A stretch of 64,000 nt of DNA from Allochromatium warmingii (GTDB taxonomy: Bacteria; Pseudomonadota; Gammaproteobacteria; Chromatiales; Chromatiaceae): positions 1 to 64,000 of the forward strand of contig NZ_FNOW01000005.1 of the NCBI RefSeq assembly GCF_900107145.1, written 5' to 3'. The first letter of the stretch is position 1; every line of letters starts with the position of its first letter. This document shows, in pieces, positions 27,470 to 36,613 of the stretch. The translations under genes and the position numbers were made by a program. The notes beneath the pieces were generated by a model, which made no database searches, had not been told where the DNA came from, and saw only the letters and a program-made list of their open reading frames with translations.

Positions 27470-28399
27470 GTGTCGCACACCCCCGTATTGCTGGAGGAGA
27501 CTGTCTCTGCGTTGCAGATTCAGTCCTTTGGCCGCTATGTTGATGGCACCTTTGGGCGAGGTGGGCACAGTCGCGCCCTCTTATCGCGTTTAGGTCAGGA
27601 TGGGCGCGTGCTCGGCTTGGATCGCGATCCCGAAGCCGTGGCCGTCGGTGCGCAACTGGCCGCCGAGGATGCGCGTTTTCAAATCCAGCGCGGCTCCTTT
27701 GCCGACATCAGCGCCTTGCTGACCGCCGCCGAGTTTGCCCGACCCCTCAACGGTCTGCTGCTCGATCTGGGCGTCTCCTCGCCGCAACTCGATACCCCCG
27801 AACGCGGTTTTAGCTTCAAAGCTGATGGCCCGCTCGATATGCGCATGGATCCGCACAGCGGCGAATCCGCAGCAGACTGGTTAGCGCGTGCCGATCACGC
27901 CGAGATTGCCACCGTGATCCGCGAATTTGGCGAAGAACGCTTTGCCAATCGCATCGCCCGCGCCATCTGCGAGACGCGCCAGCACACGCCGCTTGTGACT
28001 ACCGCGCACCTCGCCGAGCTGATCGCGCAGGCGGTGCCGACCCGTGAACCGGGCAAACATCCGGCCACGCGGACATTTCAGGCACTGCGGATTCAGGTCA
28101 ACGGCGAGCTAGAGGCGCTGTGTCGCTGCCTAAATCAGGTCTGCGAACTGCTTGCTCCGGGCGGGCGGCTGGCCGTGATTAGCTTCCATTCGCTTGAAGA
28201 TCGTCTCGTCAAACGCTTCATTCGCCGCGAAACGAAGGGGCCAGAGTTGCCCAAAGGTGTCCCAGCGCGTGCCGTCGAGATGCAGGGTCGCTTGCGCCCC
28301 ATCGGTAAAGCGATCCGCCCGACGGAACGCGAAGCCAAGCTCAATCCTCGCGCCCGCAGTGCGGTGCTGCGCGTGGCCGAACGGTTACCGCACGGATGA
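27470..28399 (+). CDS. rsmH: 16S rRNA (cytosine-1402-N4) methyltransferase
   Basis: 309 residues of RsmH (MraW), which methylates N4 of C1402 in 16S rRNA using SAM. Seen: SHTPVLLEETVSAL at the start, the SAM motif YVDGTFGRGGHSRALL, LLDLGVSSPQLDTPERGFSF and RTFQALRIQVNGEL, followed by ISFHSLEDRLVKRF. The start is GTG 27470, with CGGAG upstream. It is the first gene of the dcw cluster here because mraZ is absent. The ftsL start overlaps its stop by 4 bases. Confidence 0.96.
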   Translation: MSHTPVLLEETVSALQIQSFGRYVDGTFGRGGHSRALLSRLGQDGRVLGLDRDPEAVAVGAQLAAEDARFQIQRGSFADISALLTAAEFARPLNGLLLDLGVSSPQLDTPERGFSFKADGPLDMRMDPHSGESAADWLARADHAEIATVIREFGEERFANRIARAICETRQHTPLVTTAHLAELIAQAVPTREPGKHPATRTFQALRIQVNGELEALCRCLNQVCELLAPGGRLAVISFHSLEDRLVKRFIRRETKGPELPKGVPARAVEMQGRLRPIGKAIRPTEREAKLNPRARSAVLRVAERLPHG

Positions 28400-28686
28400 T
28401 GCGTGTGCGCGTGATGCTGCTGGTGGGGCTGATGCTCGCCGTGATTGTCACGGCGATGGGCGTGGTTCACACCAAATACCGCACGCGGCTACATTTTGCC
28501 CATCTGCAAGACCTGCGCACGCAGCGCGATGCCATCGAGGTGGAATGGAATCGGCTGCGGCTCGAAGAGGCGGCGCTGTCCACCCATGTGCTCGTCGAGC
28601 GTAAAGCGCGGCGTGAACTCAATATGTTCGCCCCGCGTATCGGCGATATTCTTTTGATTGAGGAGCGCACGCATGTCAAACCCTAG
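28396..28686 (+). CDS. ftsL: Cell division protein FtsL
   Basis: 96-residue bitopic membrane protein: short basic start, one membrane helix (VMLLVGLMLAVIVTAMGVV), then a periplasmic coiled coil and the C-terminal segment ERKARRELNMFAPRIGDILLI typical of FtsL. It forms the FtsQ-FtsL-FtsB subcomplex that activates septal wall synthesis; ftsQ (39889) and ftsB (51184) are both in this window. It is identified by position between rsmH and ftsI and by architecture. It overlaps rsmH by 4 bases and ftsI by 14. Confidence 0.9.
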   Translation: MMRVRVMLLVGLMLAVIVTAMGVVHTKYRTRLHFAHLQDLRTQRDAIEVEWNRLRLEEAALSTHVLVERKARRELNMFAPRIGDILLIEERTHVKP

Positions 28687-30466
28687 TCGTCGTCCGGTGC
28701 GCAAAAAAAAACCCCTGCCTTCTGCGCAACCCCGCCGCACGCCGAATATCGCCCTGCGCCGCCGGTTGCTGCTGTCAGTACTCGGACTGGCATTTGTGAT
28801 CCTGACCGCTGGGGTGTTTTATCGGCAGGTGATTCAGACCGAGTTTTTGCAGCGCGAGGGCTATGCGCGGCATGTGCGCGATGCGGTGATTCCAGCGCGG
28901 CGCGGCATGATTATGGATCGCAACGGCGAGCCACTGGCGGTGAGCACGCCGGTCGAAACCATCACTGCCGAGCCGCGCAAGCTGATCGACTATGCGGCAG
29001 CTTTTCCGGCACTGGCACAGGCGCTGGACTTAGATGTCGCCTTTGTGCGTGACCGCATCGAAACCAATCGTGATAAAGGCTTTATTTATCTCAAACGGCG
29101 GGTGACGCTCGATGAAGCACGGGCGGTGCGGCAGGTTGTCACCGAACATAAGCTTCAGGGCGTTGGTTTTGAGACCGAATATCGGCGCTTTTATCCGGGC
29201 GCGGAGGTGTTCGCGCATGTCATCGGCTTTACCAATATCGAGGATCGCGGTCAGGAAGGTTTAGAACTGGTCTATGACTCGGTGCTAAAAGCTGAACCCG
29301 GCTTGCAGCGCGTGATTCTCGACGGACGGCGGCGCACGGTTGAGCAGATCGAACAGGTCAGTGCGCCTCAGCCCGGACAGGATTTGGTGCTGAGTTTAGA
29401 TCGACGCTTGCAGTATCTGGCCTATCGTGAACTGAAAGCCGCCGTGACCGAACACAAGGCCAAAGGCGGTACCCTCGTTGTGCTCGATGTGGCCAGCGGC
29501 GATGTGCTGGCAATGGTCAATCAGCCCAGTTTTAACCCCAACAGTGATCGCACCGGACACAGTGAGCGCCGTCGCAATCGTGCCCTGACCGATGTGATGG
29601 AGCCGGGTTCAACGCTCAAGCCGTTTGTGGTCGCCGCCGCACTGGAAAGAAATCTGATCCGCCCCGGCACGCGCTTTTCCACCTCTCCTTACAATATCGG
29701 GCGTAATGTGGTGCGCGATGTCCACGATTACGGGATGCTCGATGTGACCGGCATCATCACCAAATCCAGCAATGTCGGCTCGGTCAAGATCGCACAGATG
29801 ATGAGCTATGAGGATCTGTGGACGCTGTATGATCGGCTCGGTTTTGGGCATCCGACCGGCGTCGGTTTTCCGGGCGAGAGTCGCGGCATTTTGCGCCATT
29901 ATTCGACCTGGCGACCCTTTGAACACGCGACGCACTCATTCGGCTATGGTCTCTCAGTCACCTCGCTGCAATTAGCGCAAGCCTATCTGGTGCTCGCCGC
30001 TGATGGCATCAAACGTCCAGTCAATCTGTTCAAACAGGATCCGCTGGCCGCACGCAGTAAACCGCGTGAGGCGGTGCGGATTCTCAGCCCGAACACCACG
30101 CGCCGACTGCGCACGATGATGGAAACCGTCGTCTCCGAACAGGGTACGGCCAAGCAAGCGATGGTCGCCGGTTATCGCGCTGCCGGCAAAACCGGCACGG
30201 CAAAAAAATCAGCGGGCAAAGCCGGTTATGCCAGCAATCGCTATCAATCCGTGTTTGCTGGATTTGTCCCAGCAAAACAGCCGCGTTTTGTGATGGTGGT
30301 GATGATCGACGAGCCGGGTGCGGGTGCCTATTACGGCGGTGTGGTGGCCGCGCCGGTGTTTCAAAAAGTAATGGAAGGCGCATTGCGGCTGTTCAATGTA
30401 CCGCCGGATGATCCCGAACCATCGATGATGTTGGCGCAACATCGCCGAGGAGCTGCCGCACCATGA
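28673..30466 (+). CDS. ftsI: Septal peptidoglycan transpeptidase FtsI (PBP3)
   Basis: 597-residue class B penicillin-binding protein. After a basic, Pro-rich cytoplasmic tail and one membrane helix (VLGLAFVILTAGVFYRQVI) comes the non-catalytic domain (IPARRGMIMDRNGEPLAVS). The transpeptidase domain has S313-T-L-K, S365-S-N and K506-T-G. It cross-links septal peptidoglycan with FtsW. ATG 28673 was chosen because GAGGAG lies 7 bases upstream; a TTG 15 bases earlier is less likely. The murF start overlaps its stop in ATGA, where most gammaproteobacteria have murE. Confidence 0.96.
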   Translation: MSNPSRRPVRKKKPLPSAQPRRTPNIALRRRLLLSVLGLAFVILTAGVFYRQVIQTEFLQREGYARHVRDAVIPARRGMIMDRNGEPLAVSTPVETITAEPRKLIDYAAAFPALAQALDLDVAFVRDRIETNRDKGFIYLKRRVTLDEARAVRQVVTEHKLQGVGFETEYRRFYPGAEVFAHVIGFTNIEDRGQEGLELVYDSVLKAEPGLQRVILDGRRRTVEQIEQVSAPQPGQDLVLSLDRRLQYLAYRELKAAVTEHKAKGGTLVVLDVASGDVLAMVNQPSFNPNSDRTGHSERRRNRALTDVMEPGSTLKPFVVAAALERNLIRPGTRFSTSPYNIGRNVVRDVHDYGMLDVTGIITKSSNVGSVKIAQMMSYEDLWTLYDRLGFGHPTGVGFPGESRGILRHYSTWRPFEHATHSFGYGLSVTSLQLAQAYLVLAADGIKRPVNLFKQDPLAARSKPREAVRILSPNTTRRLRTMMETVVSEQGTAKQAMVAGYRAAGKTGTAKKSAGKAGYASNRYQSVFAGFVPAKQPRFVMVVMIDEPGAGAYYGGVVAAPVFQKVMEGALRLFNVPPDDPEPSMMLAQHRRGAAAP

Positions 30467-31836
30467 CTGCACCAATGTGGACACTCGCGCAAGCTGTCGC
30501 GGCAGTCGGTGGGATCCGGCACGGCGCTGATGTCGCCTTTACCAGCGTCGGCACCGATTCCCGTGCCGATTGCAGCGGGCAATTATTCATCGCACTACGC
30601 GGCGAGCGATTCGACGGCCATGACTATGTTGCAGCGGCGCAGGCGGCTGGCGCAGTCGCGGCACTGGTCGAACAGCCGCTGGCGCTTGATCTGCCACAAT
30701 GGGTGGTCGCGGATACACGGCTGGCGCTCGGTCAGTTAGCGGCAGCTTGGCGCAACCGCTTCGCCGGGCGGGTGATTGCGATTACCGGCAGCAACGGCAA
30801 AACCACCGTCAAAGAATTGCTTGCGGCCATTCTCGCCCAAGTCGGAACCGTGCGGGCGACGCGGGGCAATCTGAACAATGACATCGGAATGCCGCTGACG
30901 CTGTTGAGCGCCCGCGCTGAGGATTTTTTAGTGCTCGAAATGGGCGCGAATCATCCCGGCGAGATCGGCTATATGACCGACATCGCCCGCCCAGATGTGG
31001 CGCTGATTACCAATGCGGGACGAGCGCATCTGGAAGGGTTTGGCAGCATCGCAGGCGTGGCACAGGCAAAGGGCGAGATCGCACGCGGATTGCCGCCGGA
31101 AGGTGTGTTCGTCGTCAGCGGCGATTCGCCTTATCTTGAGTTATGGCGCGAGCTGGCCGCCGGACGGCGGATGCTGACTTTTGCGCTCGACGGCGCGGCG
31201 GATCTGAGCGCCAGCACCGCGTCACTGCGCGTGACCTGGGAACCTGAGGGCTTTCGCACTCAGTTTGTTGCGCAGATCGCGGGCGAAGCGTGGCCGCTGG
31301 CGCTGCAACTGGCTGGACAACACAATGTCCGCAATGCGTTAGCGGCGACTGCGGCGGCGCTGGCGGCGCTGGGGTTGGATCGTGAGGCGATTCACACCGG
31401 ATTAGAAACGCTCACGCCGGTCAAAGGGCGCTTGTTTCCGCGCCGCTGCCGCGAGATCGGCGTCATTGACGATAGCTATAACGCCAATCCCGATTCACTC
31501 CGCGCCGCCATTGATGTGCTGGCCACACTCGACGGGCGGCGTACACTGGTGCTCGGCGATCTGGGCGAATTGGGGCCAGATGCCGCGCTGCTTCATGCTG
31601 AAATCGGTCAGTATGCGCGGGCTGCTGGACTCGATCAGCTCTGCACTGTCGGCACCCTGAGCGCCGAGGCCAGCCGCGCCTTTGGCACCGGCGGGGCGCA
31701 TTTTGGCGATCAATCGGCGCTCCTCGCTTACCTGAAAACCACCTTACACCCCGGCGACCGCGTGCTGGTTAAAGGCTCGCGGCTGGCGCGGATGGAACGC
31801 ATTGTTGAGGCGCTGTGCGCCGAGGATGATTGTTAG
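30463..31836 (+). CDS. murF: UDP-N-acetylmuramoyl-tripeptide--D-alanyl-D-alanine ligase
   Basis: 457-residue Mur ligase that adds D-Ala-D-Ala to the UDP-MurNAc-tripeptide. Seen: the N-terminal MurE/MurF-type domain (VGTDSRADCSGQLFIALRGERFDGHDY), the ATP loop TGSNGKTTVKE near residue 110, the MurF signature GNLNNDIGMPLTLL, and VLEMGANHPGEI. DDSYNANPDSLRAAI opens the C-terminal part. It is MurF and not MurE: the DNPR diaminopimelate signature is missing, and the protein has the length of a single ligase. It overlaps ftsI by 4 bases, and mraY starts immediately after its stop. Confidence 0.95.
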   Translation: MTAPMWTLAQAVAAVGGIRHGADVAFTSVGTDSRADCSGQLFIALRGERFDGHDYVAAAQAAGAVAALVEQPLALDLPQWVVADTRLALGQLAAAWRNRFAGRVIAITGSNGKTTVKELLAAILAQVGTVRATRGNLNNDIGMPLTLLSARAEDFLVLEMGANHPGEIGYMTDIARPDVALITNAGRAHLEGFGSIAGVAQAKGEIARGLPPEGVFVVSGDSPYLELWRELAAGRRMLTFALDGAADLSASTASLRVTWEPEGFRTQFVAQIAGEAWPLALQLAGQHNVRNALAATAAALAALGLDREAIHTGLETLTPVKGRLFPRRCREIGVIDDSYNANPDSLRAAIDVLATLDGRRTLVLGDLGELGPDAALLHAEIGQYARAAGLDQLCTVGTLSAEASRAFGTGGAHFGDQSALLAYLKTTLHPGDRVLVKGSRLARMERIVEALCAEDDC

Positions 31837-32919
31837 ATGTTGCTGTATTTGACCGATTGGCTCACCGAATATCACAACGGGTTTTCGGTGTTTCGCTATT
31901 TGACCTTACGCGCCATTCTCGGCGTGCTCACGGCGCTCGGAATTGCACTGGTCGTCGGGCGACCGATGATTCGGCATTTGCGTGCCTATAAAATCGGTCA
32001 AACCGTGCGCGATGATGGCCCGCAAAGTCATTTATCCAAATCCGGCACCCCGACAATGGGCGGGGCACTGATTTTAGTTGCCGTCGCCATTGCGACGCTA
32101 TTATGGTCAGATTTAAGCAATCGCTATGTTTGGATTGTTTTATTCACCACGCTGGCTTTTGGATTAGTCGGGCTGGTCGATGATTATAAAAAACTGGTCA
32201 AACGCGATCCGCGTGGTTTAGTCGCCCGCTGGAAATATTTTTGGCAAACTGTGTTTGGCTTTGCCGCTGCCGTGGCGCTCTATGTCACGGCTAATTCCCC
32301 GGCGGAAACCGCGCTGCTGATTCCCTATGCTAAACATCTCAGCATTCAGCTTGGCCCCTGGTTTATTTTACTGACTTATTTTGTCATTGTCGGTTCGAGC
32401 AATGCGGTCAATCTCACCGATGGTTTAGACGGCTTGGCGATCATGCCAACCGTATTAGTCGCCGGAGCACTGACGATCTTTGTCTATGCTGCTGGTCATG
32501 CGCAGATTGCTAATTATTTGCTGATTCCCTATATCCCAGAAGTCGGGGAATTGGTGATTTTCTGTGCTGCGTTAGTCGGCGCGGGACTCGGTTTTCTCTG
32601 GTTTAATGCCTATCCCGCAATGGTGTTTATGGGCGATGTCGGCGCGTTAGCATTAGGCGCGGCGCTCGGTGTGGTGGCGGTTGCAGCGCGGCAAGAATTG
32701 ATTCTGTTTATTATGGGCGGCGTCTTTGTCGCTGAAACAGTTTCGGTGATGTTGCAGGTATTGTCATTTAAACTCACCGGCAAGCGGATTTTCCGCATGG
32801 CTCCATTGCATCATCATTTTGAACTCAAAGGCTGGCCAGAACCGCGTGTGATTGTCCGTTTTTGGATTTTAACCGTCGTGCTGGTGTTAATTGGTCTGGC
32901 GAGTCTGAAAATTCGGTAA
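31837..32919 (+). CDS. mraY: Phospho-N-acetylmuramoyl-pentapeptide-transferase
   Basis: 360-residue multi-spanning inner-membrane enzyme that transfers phospho-MurNAc-pentapeptide to undecaprenyl phosphate, forming lipid I. Signatures: [28 protein letters not shown] with the paired Asp, [26 protein letters not shown], and the His-rich [15 protein letters not shown] loop. The length is exactly that of E. coli MraY. Its ATG directly follows the murF stop, so translation is probably coupled. Confidence 0.97.
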   Translation: MLLYLTDWLTEYHNGFSVFRYLTLRAILGVLTALGIALVVGRPMIRHLRAYKIGQTVRDDGPQSHLSKSGTPTMGGALILVAVAIATLLWSDLSNRYVWIVLFTTLAFGLVGLVDDYKKLVKRDPRGLVARWKYFWQTVFGFAAAVALYVTANSPAETALLIPYAKHLSIQLGPWFILLTYFVIVGSSNAVNLTDGLDGLAIMPTVLVAGALTIFVYAAGHAQIANYLLIPYIPEVGELVIFCAALVGAGLGFLWFNAYPAMVFMGDVGALALGAALGVVAVAARQELILFIMGGVFVAETVSVMLQVLSFKLTGKRIFRMAPLHHHFELKGWPEPRVIVRFWILTVVLVLIGLASLKIR

Positions 32920-32931
32920 CGCAATCCGCCG

Positions 32932-34353
32932 ATGAATACAAAAGCAAAACCCAAAGCCAAAGCTAAAACCAAAACCACAGTAAAAAAGTCGGCCAACGCG
33001 CCGACTGCCATGCCAAGCGAACCGTTGACGCTGGTGGTTGGTCTCGGCAAAACCGGACTCTCGTGTGTGCGTCATCTCTGCGCACGCGGTGTGCCGGTGG
33101 CCGTGACGGATAGCCGTTCGCAGCCGCCCGGTCTGGCGCAGCTTCAGGCCGACTGGCCTGAGGTCAAGGTCGCGGTTGGCGGCTTTGATCGGGCGCTGTT
33201 TGCGGCAGCGACGCAACTGGTTGTCAGTCCGGGCGTGCCACTCACGGAGCCGCTGATTCGGCGGGCGCTCGCACTCGGCGTGCCCGCGATTGGCGATATT
33301 GAATTGTTCGTGCGCGAAACCACCGCGCCGCTGTGCGCGATCACTGGCTCGAACGGCAAAAGCACGGTAACGACGCTGGTCGGGCTGATGGCGCAGCAAG
33401 CCGGACAGCGGGTGGCGGTCGGCGGCAATCTCGGCGAGCCGGTGCTCGATCTGCTTGCGCCGAATCTTGAACGCTATGTGATTGAATTATCGAGCTTTCA
33501 GTTAGAAACCGTGCCGAGTCTGCGGGCGGATGTTGCGGTGGTGCTGAATATTTCCGCCGATCATCTCGACCGGTACGCCAATCTCGATGCCTATGCGCAG
33601 ACTAAAGCGCGGATTTATCAGGGCGCACGGATCGCGGTGGTCAATCGCGATGATCCGCGTGTCGTCGCCATGCCGCGTGCTGCCGAACAGGAAATCGGCT
33701 TTACCCTCGGCGAGCCGACGGGCGCTGATTTCGGCGTGCGCGTGCGCGACGGTCAAGCGTGGATCTGTCACGGCAGTGAACCACTGCTGCCGACGGCTGA
33801 GGTGCGCATTCCTGGGCGGCATAATCTGGCCAATGCGCTGGCGGCACTGGCACTGGCGCACGCCAGCGCGATCCCGTTGACTATGGCTTGCGAAACATTA
33901 CGCACCTTTCCTGGGCTACCGCATCGCAGTGAATTTGTCGCCGAACGGGCTGGCGCACGTTGGTATAACGATTCCAAAGGCACCAATCCCGGCGCGACCC
34001 TCGCCGCGTTAGCCGGATTGACGCCCGAATCCGGCGGCGGGCGTGTGGTGCTGATCGCCGGTGGCGAGGGCAAGGGCGCGGATTTCAGCCCATTACGCGA
34101 GGCAGTGGCGCAGTCGGCGCGGGCGGTGGTGTTATTTGGCCGCGATGCCCCGCAACTGGCCGCCGTACTCTTTGGCACGGTGCCACTGTTTCGCGCCCGC
34201 GATCTGCACGAAGCGGTCGCACTGGCCGCGCAACAGGTGCAGCCGGGCGATTGTGTGCTGTTATCACCGGCCTGCGCCAGCTTTGATCTGTTCGAGAATT
34301 ATGAACAGCGCGGTCAGGTCTTCGCCGAGGCCGTGCGGAGATTGCGAACATGA
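32932..34353 (+). CDS. murD: UDP-N-acetylmuramoylalanine--D-glutamate ligase
   Basis: 473-residue Mur ligase adding D-Glu to UDP-MurNAc-Ala. Seen: VVGLGKTGLSCVRHL in the N-terminal Rossmann domain, TGSNGKSTVTTLVG as ATP loop, IELSSFQLET, NISADHLDRY, and the C-terminal YNDSKGTNPGATLAAL and LLSPACASFDLFENYEQRG. The first 27 residues are a Lys/Ala/Thr-rich extension that ordinary MurD lacks; an in-frame ATG at 33010 would remove it. Neither start has a clear ribosome binding site. The ftsW start overlaps its stop by 4 bases. Confidence 0.94.
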   Translation: MNTKAKPKAKAKTKTTVKKSANAPTAMPSEPLTLVVGLGKTGLSCVRHLCARGVPVAVTDSRSQPPGLAQLQADWPEVKVAVGGFDRALFAAATQLVVSPGVPLTEPLIRRALALGVPAIGDIELFVRETTAPLCAITGSNGKSTVTTLVGLMAQQAGQRVAVGGNLGEPVLDLLAPNLERYVIELSSFQLETVPSLRADVAVVLNISADHLDRYANLDAYAQTKARIYQGARIAVVNRDDPRVVAMPRAAEQEIGFTLGEPTGADFGVRVRDGQAWICHGSEPLLPTAEVRIPGRHNLANALAALALAHASAIPLTMACETLRTFPGLPHRSEFVAERAGARWYNDSKGTNPGATLAALAGLTPESGGGRVVLIAGGEGKGADFSPLREAVAQSARAVVLFGRDAPQLAAVLFGTVPLFRARDLHEAVALAAQQVQPGDCVLLSPACASFDLFENYEQRGQVFAEAVRRLRT

Positions 34354-35537
34354 CGGTTGCGGTGCGTGCAAAACGCTGGTTTCACACCCCGCGCTTGCGC
34401 CAAGCGGCAGCATTCGATTATCCGCTGCTGCTGTGCGCGATTGCGCTGCTGGCATTTGGCTGGGTAATGGTCACTTCGGCGTCGATGTCGATTGCCGAAT
34501 CCTGCTGCCAAAATCCCTTTCATTATTCAATCCGCCATGCGCTGGCGCTGGGATTAGCACTCGGGCTGGGCGTGATTGCCTATCAGGTGCCGAGTGATTG
34601 GTGGGAGCGGCACGGTGTTTGGTTATTTTTAGCCAGCGTCTTGGTATTAGTGCTGGTGCTCATTCCCGGTATTGGGCGCACAGTCAATGGTGCAACGCGC
34701 TGGATTCCACTCGGGCCGCTGAATGTTCAGCCCTCGGAATTTGTTAAACTCTTTGCTGTGCTCTATGTCGCCGGATATTTAGTCCGTCATGCCGAAAAAG
34801 TGGTCAATCAGATTACCGGCTTTATTCGCCCGCTGGTGTTAATTGGCGCAGCCGCCGCGTTAATTTTAATGCAGCCGGATTTCGGTACCATGTCGGTGAT
34901 GTTAGCGACCGTCATGGGAATGCTATTTTTAGGCGGCGCAACCCTATTGCCGTTTATTGTGCTGTTAGCGATGGTCGCTGCCGCCTTTGTCACGCTGGTG
35001 ATTTTTTCACCCTATCGTTTAGAGCGCGTGATTTCCTTTCTCAATCCCTGGGAAGATCCGTTTAATTCCGGCTATCAACTCAGTCAGGCGCTGATTGCCT
35101 TTGGGCGCGGCGAATGGCTCGGCGTCGGGCTGGGCAATGGTATTCAAAAACAATATTTTCTCCCCGAAGCCCACACCGATTTTCTGCCGTCGGTGATTGG
35201 CGAAGAATTAGGCTTTGTCGGAATGCTGGTGTTAATCGCCGCCTTTGTGTTTTTAACTTGGCGGGCGGTGTCAATTGGTCTACGCGCTGAGGCGCTCAAG
35301 CGTCCCTTTGATGCCTATGTCGCGCAAGGAATTGGGCTGTGGCTTGGGATGCAATCATTTGTCAATCTTGGCGTGAATGTCGGTATTTTGCCCACTAAAG
35401 GCTTAACCCTGCCGTTTATGAGTTATGGGAGCAATAGTTTGATGGTCGGCTGCATGGCGATTGCCATTTTATTGCGGATTGATGTGCGCTTGCGGCATCT
35501 GGAAGCCGAGCGGGGGCGTCCGTGGTCGCGTGTGTAG
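34350..35537 (+). CDS. ftsW: Septal peptidoglycan polymerase FtsW (SEDS family)
   Basis: 395-residue SEDS glycosyltransferase with about ten membrane helices, working with FtsI at the septum. Signatures: GIGRTVNGATRWIPLGPLN, QPSEFVKLF, QPDFGTMSVML, the essential-loop region YRLERVISFLNPWEDP, HTDFLPSVIGEELGFVG and KGLTLPFMSYG. A short basic cytoplasmic tail precedes helix 1. It overlaps murD by 4 bases and murG by 16. Confidence 0.96.
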   Translation: MTVAVRAKRWFHTPRLRQAAAFDYPLLLCAIALLAFGWVMVTSASMSIAESCCQNPFHYSIRHALALGLALGLGVIAYQVPSDWWERHGVWLFLASVLVLVLVLIPGIGRTVNGATRWIPLGPLNVQPSEFVKLFAVLYVAGYLVRHAEKVVNQITGFIRPLVLIGAAAALILMQPDFGTMSVMLATVMGMLFLGGATLLPFIVLLAMVAAAFVTLVIFSPYRLERVISFLNPWEDPFNSGYQLSQALIAFGRGEWLGVGLGNGIQKQYFLPEAHTDFLPSVIGEELGFVGMLVLIAAFVFLTWRAVSIGLRAEALKRPFDAYVAQGIGLWLGMQSFVNLGVNVGILPTKGLTLPFMSYGSNSLMVGCMAIAILLRIDVRLRHLEAERGRPWSRV

Positions 35538-36613
35538 CCGTGATGGCCGGGGGCACCGGCGGTCATGTGTTTCCGGCGCTCGCCGTTGCTGAGGCATTGC
35601 GGGCGCAGGGCGCGGAGGTGTTCTGGATCGGTACCCGCACCGGCCTCGAAGCGCGGCTGGTGCCCGAGCACGGCTTTGAGATCGAATGGCTGACGATTGC
35701 CGGGGTGCGCGGCAAGGGCGCGGCCTCGTGGCTCAAGGCACCGTTTCGGCTTGCGGGAGCCTTTGCGCAAGCGCGGGCGATTCTGCGCCGCCGTCAGCCG
35801 ACCGCTGTGCTCGGCATGGGCGGATTTGTCTCGGGGCCGGGCGGTTTGGCGGCGCGGGCGCTGGGCATTCCGCTGCTGATTCATGAACAAAACTGCATCC
35901 CCGGCTTGACGAATCGCTGGTTAGCGCGGGTGGCAACGCAGGTGTTTGAAGCCTTCCCCGCGAGCTTTCCGCCAGCGCGTCGCGCTATTCTGAGCGGCAA
36001 TCCGGTGCGGCAGGCAATTCTCGCTCTACCGGCACCGGCGCACCGCTTCGCTGGGCGCACTGGGCCAGCGCGGGTTTTAGTTGTCGGCGGCTCACTAGGC
36101 GCACAGGCGCTCAATACCACGCTCCCGCAGGCGCTGGCGCTGTTGCCGCCGGAGCAGCGCCCGCTGGTGCGCCATCAGGCCGGCGAACGCACGCTCGAAC
36201 TGGCGCAGACAGCCTATCGTGAAGCAGGGGTGACGGCTGAGGTGGTGCCCTTTGTGCGCGATATGGCGGAAGCCTACGCTTGGGCCGATCTGGTGGTGTG
36301 CCGTTCGGGGGCGCTGACCGTCGCGGAACTGGCGGCCGCTGGCGTCGGCGCAATTCTCGTGCCCTATCCGTTTGCGGTGGATGATCATCAGGTCGGCAAT
36401 GCGCGGTATCTATCCGAGATCGGCGCGGCGTATTTGATCGTACAGCATGAACTCACCGCCGCCGGTTTAGCCGCGCTGCTGCAACAGCTCGTTACCAATC
36501 GCGCTCAATTGCTCGTCATGGCCGAAGCCGCTCGGCGTCGCGCTCAACCCCATGCTACGGCACAGCTTGTGCGTGCCTGTCTCGCTTACTCCGCCCACGA
36601 GTCCCAGCTATGA
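35522..36613 (+). CDS. murG: Lipid II synthase MurG (GT28 glycosyltransferase)
   Basis: 363 residues. MurG adds GlcNAc to lipid I on the inner face of the membrane. Seen: [17 protein letters not shown] near the N-terminus, [27 protein letters not shown] and [26 protein letters not shown] with DDHQ. GTG 35522 was chosen because MurG needs several residues before the GGTGGH loop; the internal ATG 35543 would remove the first strand. It overlaps ftsW by 16 bases, and murC begins in an ATGA overlap at its end. Confidence 0.95.
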   Translation: MVACVAVMAGGTGGHVFPALAVAEALRAQGAEVFWIGTRTGLEARLVPEHGFEIEWLTIAGVRGKGAASWLKAPFRLAGAFAQARAILRRRQPTAVLGMGGFVSGPGGLAARALGIPLLIHEQNCIPGLTNRWLARVATQVFEAFPASFPPARRAILSGNPVRQAILALPAPAHRFAGRTGPARVLVVGGSLGAQALNTTLPQALALLPPEQRPLVRHQAGERTLELAQTAYREAGVTAEVVPFVRDMAEAYAWADLVVCRSGALTVAELAAAGVGAILVPYPFAVDDHQVGNARYLSEIGAAYLIVQHELTAAGLAALLQQLVTNRAQLLVMAEAARRRAQPHATAQLVRACLAYSAHESQL

